A stretch of DNA of 64,000 nucleotides from Ensifer adhaerens (GTDB taxonomy: Bacteria > Pseudomonadota > Alphaproteobacteria > Rhizobiales > Rhizobiaceae). Below the pieces are notes generated by a model. The model was not told the DNA's origin, searched no databases, and saw only the letters and a list, made by a program, of their open reading frames with translations. Each line of letters opens with the position of its first letter. Position 1 is the first letter of the stretch. The DNA is taken from assembly GCF_001270265.1 (NCBI RefSeq), contig NZ_LGAP01000001.1, positions 496,001 to 560,000 on the forward strand, in the 5' to 3' direction. Of this stretch, positions 22,988 through 32,360 are shown one piece after another. The translations under genes and the position numbers were made by a program.

Positions 22988-24442
22988 ATGCTGGATAAAC
23001 CGAACCGCACAGCCGTCTCGGCGCCGTCGCCGGACGGCGGCGTCGCACGGCCAAACCTGATCACGGTCGAGCAGGCGAAGGCCATGTCGATCGGCGACAT
23101 CACCACTGCCTTCAAGGACCATCTCAATCCTGGCCAGCTCCACTTCATGAGGCTGCTCGGTTTTCACAAGGTGAAGATCGAAAGCGCCGAGGGCATGTAC
23201 TATACCGACCAGAACGGCCGGAAGATTCTCGACTTTTTCGGCGGCTTCGGTTCGCTGGCCTTTGGCCACAACCACCCGCGTATTCTCCAGGCGCGCCAGA
23301 AGTTCCAGGACGAGAAACGCCACGAGATAGCGATTGCCTTCATGTCGCAATATGCGGCGGCGCTTGCCAAGAACATTGCCGCCTGCTCGCCGGGCGATCT
23401 CGACATGGTCTTCCTCGGTTCATCCGGTTCCGAGGCGATGGAGGCGGCGGTCAAGCTTGCCGAGCGCGCGGCCGGCCCGAAGCGCCCGAAGGTCGTCTAT
23501 GCGGAAAATTCATTCCACGGCAAGACCAAGGGCGTGCTCGCCATTACCGACGGCCAGCTTTACCGCGCCGAGTTTAGGCTTGCCGACAACACGGTGCGCG
23601 TTCCCTTCGCCGATATCCAGGCCGTCGAGAATGCCTTCAAGTCCGATCCGGAGATCGGCGTCATCGTGCTCGAGACGATCCAGGGCGGCGGCGGCATCAT
23701 CCAGGCTCCAGCCGAGTACTGGCAGCAGTTGCGGGCGCTCTGCGATCGCTATGGCGTCCTGTGGGTCGCTGACGAAGTGCAGTGCGGTTACGGCCGCTCG
23801 GGTCGCTTCTACGCCTTCGAACATTATGGCGTCGTCCCTGACGTCACCGCCCTTGCCAAGTCGCTCGGTGCCGGCAAGGCGGCGGTTGGCGCGATGATCG
23901 CTCGCCGCGAAGTCTATATGAAGGCCTATGGCACATCGAAGACGGCGATGATCCACGCTATGGCGACCTTTGGCGGCATGGGCGAAGCCTGCATCACCGC
24001 GATCGAGGGCATCAATGTGCTCTACGACGATCACTTGATCGATCGCGCGGCGGACAGCGGCGACTATCTGCTTGAACGCCTGCAGGCGCTGAAGGAGAAG
24101 TATCCGAAGATCATCAAGGACGTGCGCGGCAAGGGGCTGATGGTTGGCCTGGAGTTCCAGGACTTCAGCCAGACGTTGCCGATGGTCCTGCGTCCGGTCG
24201 TTTCCGTGCTTGACGACAAGCTGAAGGGGTCGCTCTCTGGCTTCATCGGTGCCTTGCTCCTGCGCGACTACGACGTGCTGGTCGCCTTTACCGAATACAA
24301 TCGCAACGTCATCCGGCTCGAACCGCCGCTGATCTGCGAACGTTCTCACGTCGACCAGTTCATCGCTGCGCTCGACGAGCTCTTGGGCCGTGGCATTGTG
24401 CGTATCGTCAAGGACTTCGTCGGCAGCCAGATCGGCAGCTGA
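22988..24442 (+). CDS. Class III PLP-dependent aminotransferase
   Basis: This 484-residue protein belongs to the OAT/class III family. It has 'GRKILDFFGGFGSLAFGHNHPRI' near the start. 'FLGSSGSEAMEAAVKLA' binds the PLP phosphate. 'VIVLETIQGGGGI' and 'LWVADEVQCGYGRSGRF' hold the PLP-ring Asp. Lys291 in 'AKSLGAGKAAVGA' is the Schiff-base lysine. Start choice: GAGGGGA is correctly spaced for ATG 22988, while ATG 22982 and GTG 22973 are too near it. The gene closes the operon and ends at a strong terminator. Family members transfer amino groups between omega-amines, keto acids or aldehydes. Whether it aminates a keto-pentose made by the DprE1-like enzyme is conjecture. Confidence 0.88.
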   Translation: MLDKPNRTAVSAPSPDGGVARPNLITVEQAKAMSIGDITTAFKDHLNPGQLHFMRLLGFHKVKIESAEGMYYTDQNGRKILDFFGGFGSLAFGHNHPRILQARQKFQDEKRHEIAIAFMSQYAAALAKNIAACSPGDLDMVFLGSSGSEAMEAAVKLAERAAGPKRPKVVYAENSFHGKTKGVLAITDGQLYRAEFRLADNTVRVPFADIQAVENAFKSDPEIGVIVLETIQGGGGIIQAPAEYWQQLRALCDRYGVLWVADEVQCGYGRSGRFYAFEHYGVVPDVTALAKSLGAGKAAVGAMIARREVYMKAYGTSKTAMIHAMATFGGMGEACITAIEGINVLYDDHLIDRAADSGDYLLERLQALKEKYPKIIKDVRGKGLMVGLEFQDFSQTLPMVLRPVVSVLDDKLKGSLSGFIGALLLRDYDVLVAFTEYNRNVIRLEPPLICERSHVDQFIAALDELLGRGIVRIVKDFVGSQIGS

Positions 24443-24463
24443 CGGGCTTCGCAATAGATCTCG

Positions 24464-24493
24464 AAGGGCAGAAGCGTTAGCGCTTCTGCCCTT
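24464..24493. terminator. Bidirectional terminator shared by the pentose operon and yceI
   Basis: AAGGGCAGAAGCG (24464-24476) and CGCTTCTGCCCTT (24481-24493) form a perfect 13-bp stem with a TTAG loop and short A/T flanks on both sides. The yceI stop codon (24477-24479) lies within the loop. Confidence 0.85.
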
Positions 24494-25079
24494 TTATGTT
24501 CATGTCGAATTCGACGACATTGGAATAGATCGGCGTGCCGACGTCCATGCCGTAGGGCGAGCGGAAGATGCTGCCGCGGATCTTGAATGAGATCGACCGA
24601 TTGTTCCAATCCATCAGCTTTACCGAGAACCGCTCCTTGCGGGTTTTGCCGCGTGCTGTCAGCGTGCCTTCGACGGCGGCCGTGTCGGGGCCGGTCTGCG
24701 TGATGCTGGTCGAGCGGAAGGTGACGGTGCGGTAGGTCGCGCTGTCGAAGACGGCGCTCGACTTCAGGAAATCTTCGACGCGCCTTTCTCCCGTCTCGAC
24801 ACTTTCCGGATAGAGTGTGAAGTTGACCGACGAGCGGGCGATGTTATTGCCATCGATGCGGAAGTTGCCCGAGAACTTGCCAAAGTCGCCGGCAATGCCG
24901 CCGCCGCCGACCTGCGCGACGGAGAAATGGATGCGTGACGCGGCGGTGATGCCGTAGCTGCCGGCGGCGTCCGAGAGTTGCGGCGCGCTGGCCCTGGTCG
25001 CACTCGGCCCGAACGTCGTGGCAAGCATGACGCAAAATGCCAATGCCGCTGACGATGCCTTCGATTTCTGCTTCATCAT
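24477..25079 (-). CDS. YceI family periplasmic lipid-binding protein
   Basis: The 200-residue product has a signal peptide ('AALAFCVMLATTFGPSATRASA') and one YceI lipocalin-like barrel. The barrel is marked by 'SRIHFSVAQVGGGGIAGDFGKFSGNFRID', 'VEDFLKSSAVFDSATYRTVTFRSTSI' and 'VEGTLTARGKTR'. YceI proteins bind polyisoprenoids in the periplasm. It lies three bases after a cytochrome b561 gene, a pairing common in proteobacteria. The pair probably forms one operon. Its stop lies in the shared terminator loop. Confidence 0.95.
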   Translation of the reverse strand: MMKQKSKASSAALAFCVMLATTFGPSATRASAPQLSDAAGSYGITAASRIHFSVAQVGGGGIAGDFGKFSGNFRIDGNNIARSSVNFTLYPESVETGERRVEDFLKSSAVFDSATYRTVTFRSTSITQTGPDTAAVEGTLTARGKTRKERFSVKLMDWNNRSISFKIRGSIFRSPYGMDVGTPIYSNVVEFDMNIKGQKR

Positions 25080-25082
25080 GGT

Positions 25083-25697
25083 TCATTTCCTCTTGGCAAT
25101 GACCTGACTGCTCTTGGTCTTTTCGAGCTCGCGGCGCCGCTGCGGTCGCGTAGACAGCATGCGAACCAGAACGTCATCGCGACGCACGACGTGGTGGTAG
25201 AGCGCGGCCATGGCATGGAACGCGACGAGACCCAGGGTCGCGTAGGCGAGGATCGAGTGTGCTGACGTCCAGAAGCTCTCGGCTGCTTCCGATTTCGCCA
25301 TCGGCAGATGCGGGATGACGAACCAGTCGAAATAGAAGCTTGGAATGTTCAGCGTCGATGTCGAGGCGACTGCCCAGCCGGAGACGGGCACCGCTAAGGC
25401 CAGGACGATCAGGATTGCATGTGTTGTCCCGGCAGCGCGCCGTTCGAGTGCGGAAAGGCCGGCAGGCGCCTGCGGTTGCCTGTCAAGCACATGCCATGCG
25501 GCGCGCAGCGCGGCGAGAGCGAGCACCGTAAAGCCGAAGGATTTGTGCCATTGGTAGAGCGAGAATTGCAGGCTCGGATCCAGTGGGAGTCTGCGCATGA
25601 CAAAGCCGAGCGCCAGGAGGGCAAGGATCAACACCGCGATCAGCCAATGAAGGATGATCGTCACCCAGCCGAATGCAGACTTGCTGTTTTGCAGCAT
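25083..25697 (-). CDS. Cytochrome b561 family protein
   Basis: This 204-residue membrane protein has four helices: 'FGWVTIILHWLIAVLILALLALGFV', 'WHKSFGFTVLALAALRAAWHVL', 'THAILIVLALAVPVSGWAVAST' and 'AHSILAYATLGLVAFHAMAALYHHVV'. Histidines in helices 1, 2 and 4 ('LHW', 'QWHKSFG', 'AHSI', 'FHA') fit di-haem b binding. It likely shuttles electrons between quinol and a periplasmic acceptor. A basic cytosolic tail follows helix 4. It sits upstream of yceI on the same strand with a 3-base gap. Confidence 0.93.
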   Translation of the reverse strand: MLQNSKSAFGWVTIILHWLIAVLILALLALGFVMRRLPLDPSLQFSLYQWHKSFGFTVLALAALRAAWHVLDRQPQAPAGLSALERRAAGTTHAILIVLALAVPVSGWAVASTSTLNIPSFYFDWFVIPHLPMAKSEAAESFWTSAHSILAYATLGLVAFHAMAALYHHVVRRDDVLVRMLSTRPQRRRELEKTKSSQVIAKRK

Positions 25698-25907
25698 GGC
25701 AAGCTCCTGCGGCGTTCGGACGAAATCCTCGGTTTCGCCCTTGTCGCCCGGATAAGACCCACTGGGCCCGCCTTTTATTCTCTGACGATACCGTAAATTT
25801 GCAGGCCGATCATGTTGATGCAGCCGAAAGATATCTCATTTGCTCGACACAGGGCAGTCAATTGGCTGGCTCGAGTGGTTGCACCAACTTAATGCGGAAC
25901 ATGAGTC

Positions 25908-26354
25908 ATGACCGAGAATAGCTCGACAAACGAGTTGATCCCACTTGAAAACGTGGTGTTAAAGCATGCCAACGCCGGCATCGCGCTGGGGGCCGAGCAG
26001 AGGTTCGCGGAATCGCTCGAGCAATGGCGGCTGGCGGCGCAACTGGCGGACGCGAACCTCGAAGGCGAAGACCTTTATTATTGGGTCAAGGGTGGTTACG
26101 GCGCCGCGCTCCACGATGTCGGTCGTCACCGTGAAAGCATCGCCGTTTCGAAACTCGTTCGCGAGTGGACGCTTTCGTTGCGTCAGCCGCTCGCGTCGAT
26201 GACCATCGCCCGCGCCTATCTGGCGCTCGGCGAGGCCGAAAATGCCTATCCTCATATTCAGGACGTTCACCGATTGACGGGGGACGAGGTGTTCAACCTG
26301 TTCGAGCGACGGTACGAGGCCGATATTCGCGTAGCGCTGGCAGCAAAGGCGTAA
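25908..26354 (+). CDS. Small TPR-like helical protein
   Basis: This 148-residue soluble protein is made of about three helix pairs with TPR-like spacing: 'ALGAEQRFAESLEQWRLAAQLADA', 'GYGAALHDVGRHRESIAVSKLVREW' and 'TIARAYLALGEAENAYPHIQDVHRLTG'. There is no signal peptide and no enzymatic motif. It probably mediates protein contacts; the partner is unknown. ATG has weak upstream pairing. It converges with the tetR gene, with one base between the stops. Confidence 0.75.
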   Translation: MTENSSTNELIPLENVVLKHANAGIALGAEQRFAESLEQWRLAAQLADANLEGEDLYYWVKGGYGAALHDVGRHRESIAVSKLVREWTLSLRQPLASMTIARAYLALGEAENAYPHIQDVHRLTGDEVFNLFERRYEADIRVALAAKA

Positions 26355-26355
26355 G

Positions 26356-26967
26356 TCAGCACGCCTTCGTCATTTCCTGAAGCGAGATGCCGAGATCGTC
26401 CGCAACGCCCTGCATCATCAGGCTGCGGACGGCTGCCGGCGACAGCAAGGGCACAGGCAGGACTGCCATGCTGGAAAGGCCTATTCCGAGACCGAGGATC
26501 CGCCAGGCGATCGTTTCCGCGAACACGCCTGTGCGGAATTCCCCCGCCGCGATACCATCTGCAATGATGCCGCAAAGCAGGCGATGCCAGTCGGAAACGG
26601 CCTGCGCATAGGCGTCGGCCAATGCGGTGTCGGCCTGGGCTGCCCGCCAGGCCTCTGCCCAGAATCGCATGCCGTTCTCCCGTGCATCGTCCGTTTGGTC
26701 GCTGACGAAGAGCTTGAGCGCTGCCGTCGGACCGAGCGTAGGGCGCATCTCCACGAACTCGGTGCGGGCCGCAGCCTCGTAGTGCTGGAAGGCTGCGCAT
26801 TTGAGTTCGCTTGCCGTCTTGAAGTGATGGTGGATGATGCCGTTTGCCGCTCCCATTTCGGCTGCGACGCGACGTGTGGTCATCCCGTCAAAGCCGTCCT
26901 TCAGCATCACGGCGATGGCCGCCGCAATGATCGCCTCGCGCCGGGCGAGGCGGGTCATGTACACCAT
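26356..26967 (-). CDS. TetR family transcriptional regulator
   Basis: At 203 residues it carries an N-terminal HTH ('AIIAAAIAVMLKDGFDGMTTRRVAAEMGAANGIIHHHFKTASELKCAAF') close to the BetI/AcrR type. The rest is a helical ligand domain. The open frame extends about 95 codons upstream into DNA with no coding likeness. I chose ATG at 26967, with GGAGAC upstream. It is divergent from a polyamine-type acetyltransferase gene at 27122, which it probably represses through the 20-bp dyad at 27022-27041. Confidence 0.9.
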   Translation of the reverse strand: MVYMTRLARREAIIAAAIAVMLKDGFDGMTTRRVAAEMGAANGIIHHHFKTASELKCAAFQHYEAAARTEFVEMRPTLGPTAALKLFVSDQTDDARENGMRFWAEAWRAAQADTALADAYAQAVSDWHRLLCGIIADGIAAGEFRTGVFAETIAWRILGLGIGLSSMAVLPVPLLSPAAVRSLMMQGVADDLGISLQEMTKAC

Positions 26968-27021
26968 ATTCAGTCTCCGGTTGTATCCGATTGACATAGC
27001 GCAGATTTGATCATATGTCCA

Positions 27022-27041
27022 ATTTGAGCGTTGGCTCAAAT
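27022..27041. promoter_or_regulatory. Perfect 8-bp inverted repeat, candidate operator
   Basis: ATTTGAGC (27022-27029) and GCTCAAAT (27034-27041) flank GTTG in the gap between the tetR and acetyltransferase genes. Size and position suit a TetR dimer. Confidence 0.65.
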
Positions 27042-27121
27042 CGTTGGCGGACGATCGAAAACCGCGGCCGGCCGTTTTGGCTCGGTCCTCGTTTTCATCC
27101 ATTTGATTTTCAGGAGTCGCC

Positions 27122-27613
27122 ATGAGCGAACGTGTTTTGCCGTCTGATGCCGAGATTACCTTCCGCCGCATCTCCGCCCTGACCGTCTGCGAGGTCTGCG
27201 AACTCAGCGAAACGCTGAGCGAAGAGCAGCGCAATATGGTTGCCGACAACGGCACCTCGATTGCGGAGGCGCATTTCTCCGAGAATGCCTGGTTCCGGGC
27301 GATCTACGCCGACGAGACGCTCGTCGGGTTTATCATGCTGCATCAGGGATCGGATTGGGACGACGGGATCGATTGCCCTGGCGTCTACCTCTGGCGCCTC
27401 ATGATCGCCCGCCCGTTTCAGGGCAAGGGCATCGGCAAGAAGGCGATCGAACTTGTGGTCCGCGACCTCAAGGCACGCGGCATCCGCGAGCTCTACACCA
27501 GCTACGGCTTGGGCGAGGCGAGCCCCGAAGGTTTCTACAAGGGGCTTGGCTTTGTTCCAACAGGGGACAGCTACGGCGAAGAGCTGGAAGCCGTGCTCAA
27601 ATTTGCGGCCTAA
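27122..27613 (+). CDS. GNAT acetyltransferase, diamine/polyamine type
   Basis: This 163-residue GNAT protein resembles spermidine/diamine acetyltransferases such as BltD. The diagnostic stretch is 'VYLWRLMIARPFQGKGIGKKAIELVV', with acetyl-CoA loop Q-G-K-G-I-G-K. 'LYTSYGLGEASPEGFYKGLGFVPTG' follows. Acetylation would detoxify or tune polyamines. It is divergent from a TetR regulator, a layout like regulator-acetyltransferase pairs that sense amines. GGAG precedes the ATG. Confidence 0.88.
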   Translation: MSERVLPSDAEITFRRISALTVCEVCELSETLSEEQRNMVADNGTSIAEAHFSENAWFRAIYADETLVGFIMLHQGSDWDDGIDCPGVYLWRLMIARPFQGKGIGKKAIELVVRDLKARGIRELYTSYGLGEASPEGFYKGLGFVPTGDSYGEELEAVLKFAA

Positions 27614-27672
27614 AAGAGATATCATTGGTGGCGCTTGACCCGGCGTCGCTCAGAATATTTGACGAGAGAGAC

Positions 27673-28998
27673 ATGCTAAACGACCTACACGAGGCCAATC
27701 GGCTCTCATGGAACGCGGCGACCGTCGCGCACAACAGCCACAAGGGCGATCAAGTGGCGTTCTTCCGCAACGGCGGTTCCACGCTCTATCCCGAAGAGAT
27801 CGAGTTGCTCGGCGATCTGGCGGGCCTTGATCTGCTGCATCTGCAATGCAACTCCGGCCAGGACAGTCTGAGCCTCGCCCGCCTGGGCGCGAACGTGACC
27901 GGCGTCGATATTTCCGATGAAGCGATCGCTTTCGCCAAGCGGCTTTCGGCCGAAAGCGGCATCGCCGCCACCTTCGAGCGTGCCGATCTTCTCCACTGGT
28001 TCGATGACGCAAGAACGCGCGGTCTGGCGTTCGACCGCGTCTTCGCATCCTATGGCACGATATGTTGGCTGTCCGACCTCGGCCTTTGGGCACGCGGCAT
28101 CGCTTCCGTCCTGAAGCCCGGTGGGCGGTTTGCCTTCATCGAGTTTCACCCGTTTGCGATGGTTTTCGATGAAAAATGGGCGCCGCGCTACGACTACGCA
28201 CCGAGAGAACCGGTCTCTGAAGCGGGTGTGGGCGACTATGTCGCGGCATCGGGGGCGGGGTTGGCGCCGGATGGCTATGAACAAGGTGTTGTCGATTTCC
28301 GCAATCCGCACCCCTCGTTCGAGTTCAACTGGGGCATCGCGGATGTGCTCCAGGCTTTGATCGATGCCGGTCTCGAGATCGAATGCTTGAAGGAATACCC
28401 TTACGCCAACGGCTGGGCCGGCTTTGACGGCATGCGCGATTCCGGCGGCGGACGCATGCTGCCACCCAAATCCATGCCCAGCATTCCCCTGATGTATGCG
28501 ATCGCGGCGGCAAAGCCGAAGAAGATGGGGGCGATGTCGGCGCCGGCCAGTGCGAGGCCAGAAGCGGTGATCCGCCCCTACCGCACCGAGGATCGCGAGC
28601 GATTGGCGGCAATCTGGTTGTCCGCGTCGCGCATCGGGCACCCCTTCCTTGGCGAGGAGCGACTTCTCGCCCAACTGCAGATGGTCCGCGATACCTACCT
28701 GCCGATGGCCGACAACTGGGTCGCCGAGGTCGATGGACGCCCGGCAGGCTTCATTGGCCTGATCGGCAATTTTATCGGCGGCCTGTTCGTCAATCCCGAG
28801 ATCCATGGCGCCGGCATCGGCCGCGGGCTGATCGAGCATGCGGCGGCGCGGCTCGGTCGTCTCGACGTTAGCGTCTATGCCGACAATCCGAGCGCCGTCG
28901 ATTTCTATCGCCGTCGCGGTTTTGTCGAGACCGGTCGACAGGAGACGGATGATGAGGGGTTGCCCTTTGCGGTGATCCATATGGCGCGCACCCCGTAA
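27673..28998 (+). CDS. Class I SAM methyltransferase fused to a GNAT acetyltransferase
   Basis: One uninterrupted 441-residue frame encodes two enzymes. Residues about 1-275 are a Rossmann methyltransferase, with the SAM motif 'LLHLQCNSGQDSLSLARLGANVTGVDIS' and 'VFASYGTICWLSDL'. It ends in 'IPLMYAIAAAK', a normal methyltransferase C-terminus. After an Ala/Pro-rich linker, residues about 295-441 are a GNAT domain: 'VIRPYRTEDRERLAAIWL', 'GLFVNPEIHGAGIGRGLIEHA' and 'YADNPSAVDFYRRRGFVETGR'. ATG 27673 follows GAGAGAG. The frame is open upstream to 27355, but that part is a shadow of the preceding gene. Substrates are unknown. Loss of one stop codon between two former genes would explain the fusion. 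Confidence 0.85.
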   Translation: MLNDLHEANRLSWNAATVAHNSHKGDQVAFFRNGGSTLYPEEIELLGDLAGLDLLHLQCNSGQDSLSLARLGANVTGVDISDEAIAFAKRLSAESGIAATFERADLLHWFDDARTRGLAFDRVFASYGTICWLSDLGLWARGIASVLKPGGRFAFIEFHPFAMVFDEKWAPRYDYAPREPVSEAGVGDYVAASGAGLAPDGYEQGVVDFRNPHPSFEFNWGIADVLQALIDAGLEIECLKEYPYANGWAGFDGMRDSGGGRMLPPKSMPSIPLMYAIAAAKPKKMGAMSAPASARPEAVIRPYRTEDRERLAAIWLSASRIGHPFLGEERLLAQLQMVRDTYLPMADNWVAEVDGRPAGFIGLIGNFIGGLFVNPEIHGAGIGRGLIEHAAARLGRLDVSVYADNPSAVDFYRRRGFVETGRQETDDEGLPFAVIHMARTP

Positions 28999-29010
28999 GG
29001 CGCGAGACCA

Positions 29011-29041
29011 CCGGCAGGGCCGATCGCCCTGGCCCTGCCGG
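29011..29041 (+). terminator. 11-bp hairpin after the methyltransferase-GNAT gene
   Basis: CCGGCAGGGCC (29011-29021) pairs perfectly with GGCCCTGCCGG (29031-29041). No T-run follows (AATATT instead), but the position fits transcription termination or mRNA end protection. Confidence 0.6.
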
Positions 29042-29127
29042 AATATTCCGCGACGGATGCTTTCCTTTGCCGGCGGCATTTGCTAGGCCGCTTTCCGGAG
29101 AAAAGTACCTGACCCGGAGGAAATTTC

Positions 29128-29898
29128 ATGACGCCTGACATCCGCCCGCTCGTCGCCGGAAACTGGAAGATGAACGGAACGCGCGCCTCGCTCGATCAGA
29201 TCAAGGCGATGGCCGAAGGGGTCAAGGGCGATCTGTCGGGCAAGGTCGAGACGCTGATCTGCCCACCCTCAACGTTACTTTATGTCGCGACCGCGCTTTG
29301 CGACGACAGCCCTCTGATGATCGGCGCCCAGGATTGCCACCAGAAACAGTCCGGAGCACACACCGGCGAAGTTTCGGCCGAGATGATCGCCGATTGCTTC
29401 GGCACCCATGTGATCGTCGGCCATTCCGAGCGCCGCACGGACCACGCCGAGCATGACGGCGTGGTGCGCGCCAAGACGGATGCCGCCCATGCTGCCGATC
29501 TGATCGCCATTGTCTGCATCGGCGAAACCGGTGACGAGCGTAAGGCGGGCAAGACGCTCGACGTGCTCAAGCGTCAGCTCGCCGAAAGCCTACCCGACAG
29601 CGCCACGGCGGAAAACACGGTCATTGCCTACGAGCCGGTCTGGGCGATCGGTACGGGCCTGACGCCGACGGCGGCAGACGTCGAAGCGGCGCATGCCTTC
29701 ATGCGCAAGGAACTGGTGTCCCGCTTCGCCGATGCCGGCGGCAAGATGCGTATTCTCTACGGTGGTTCGGTCAAGCCGTCCAATGCCCGCGAGCTCATGG
29801 GCGTTGCCAATGTCGATGGCGCGCTGATCGGTGGCGCGAGCTTGAAAGCCGAAGACTTCCTCGCCATCTACCGGGCTTATGAAGATTTGACGGCCTGA
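29128..29898 (+). CDS. tpiA: Triosephosphate isomerase
   Basis: At 256 residues it is full length. It begins '[12 protein letters not shown]' (Asn and Lys of the active site). The electrophilic His is in 'VIVGHSERR', the catalytic Glu in '[13 protein letters not shown]', and the phosphate loop is '[12 protein letters not shown]'. It interconverts dihydroxyacetone phosphate and glyceraldehyde 3-phosphate. CGGAGG precedes the ATG. secG follows, as in many Rhizobiaceae, then pyrG. Confidence 0.98.
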   Translation: MTPDIRPLVAGNWKMNGTRASLDQIKAMAEGVKGDLSGKVETLICPPSTLLYVATALCDDSPLMIGAQDCHQKQSGAHTGEVSAEMIADCFGTHVIVGHSERRTDHAEHDGVVRAKTDAAHAADLIAIVCIGETGDERKAGKTLDVLKRQLAESLPDSATAENTVIAYEPVWAIGTGLTPTAADVEAAHAFMRKELVSRFADAGGKMRILYGGSVKPSNARELMGVANVDGALIGGASLKAEDFLAIYRAYEDLTA

Positions 29899-30032
29899 TT
29901 GTCCGGCACGGGCCGGGCAGGGGGTTGGAATAGCGGACAGGTTGGTATAAAGAGGCGCGAAAATTGCGCCCGGAAAACTCCGTGTCCGCGCAAGATTTGA
30001 TTCGTTTGCCCAAAGGGCAGGACTGGAAGCTG

Positions 30033-30503
30033 ATGCAGACCGTACTACTCGTCATCTATCTCATGGTCGTCGTTGCCCTGATCGGCGTCGTTCTCATTCA
30101 GCGTTCCGAAGGTGGCGGCCTCGGCATCGGCGGCGGCTCGGGCTTCATGTCCGCGCGCGGCACTGCCAATGCGCTGACCCGCACGACGGCGATCCTCGCG
30201 GCACTCTTCTTCGTTCTGGCTCTGGCGATGGGCATTCTCGCTCGGTACGAGCCGCAGGCGACCGATATCCTCGACCGTATTCCGGGCACCAGCTCGGGCG
30301 GCGGCGTCCTCGATTCGCTTGGCGGCGGCAACACCACGGCTCCGGCCGGTGGCGTAACCCAGCAGCCGGCGACCGGCAATGGCGCCACGGCACCGGCGCC
30401 CGCCACCACAGGCGAGGCCCCGGCCAGCGGTGCCACGACGACGGAAACGCCCGCAGGCGGCGCCAACAGCAATACGGGATCGCAAGTTCCCAGCGGCCAA
30501 TAA
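30033..30503 (+). CDS. secG: Preprotein translocase subunit SecG
   Basis: The 156-residue product has the SecG body: helix 1 'VLLVIYLMVVVALIGVVLI', the conserved 'QRSEGGGLGIGGG-GFMSARG' loop and helix 2 'TAILAALFFVLALAMGILA'. The last 75 residues are a Gly/Ala/Pro/Thr-rich, low-complexity tail, as often seen in alphaproteobacterial SecG. It belongs to the SecYEG channel. The frame opens 23 codons earlier, but ATG 30033 matches the family start. Confidence 0.95.
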   Translation: MQTVLLVIYLMVVVALIGVVLIQRSEGGGLGIGGGSGFMSARGTANALTRTTAILAALFFVLALAMGILARYEPQATDILDRIPGTSSGGGVLDSLGGGNTTAPAGGVTQQPATGNGATAPAPATTGEAPASGATTTETPAGGANSNTGSQVPSGQ

Positions 30504-30525
30504 GGTCGCAATTCAGAAGAACCCG

Positions 30526-30556
30526 CCGGCGGATGGCACCATCCGCCGGTTTTGTT
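30526..30556 (+). terminator. Rho-independent terminator after secG
   Basis: CCGGCGGATGG (30526-30536) and CCATCCGCCGG (30539-30549) form an 11-bp stem with a two-base loop, followed by TTTTGTTTT. Confidence 0.88.
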
Positions 30557-30601
30557 TTGTGTGAAATCTGATTCCCTTCGAAGACGGAAAAGTTCGGATA
30601 G

Positions 30602-32281
<1,680 letters not shown>

Positions 32282-32305
32282 TGCATCAACGCGGTTCTGA
32301 AAATT

Positions 32306-32337
32306 ACGGCCGGTCCCTCGTGACCGGCCGTTTTTTG
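32306..32337 (+). terminator. Rho-independent terminator after pyrG
   Basis: ACGGCCGGTC (32306-32315) and GACCGGCCGT (32322-32331) form a 10-bp stem followed by TTTTTTG. Confidence 0.9.
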
Positions 32338-32360
32338 TTTCAGCTTCCTATGCTGCGTCG

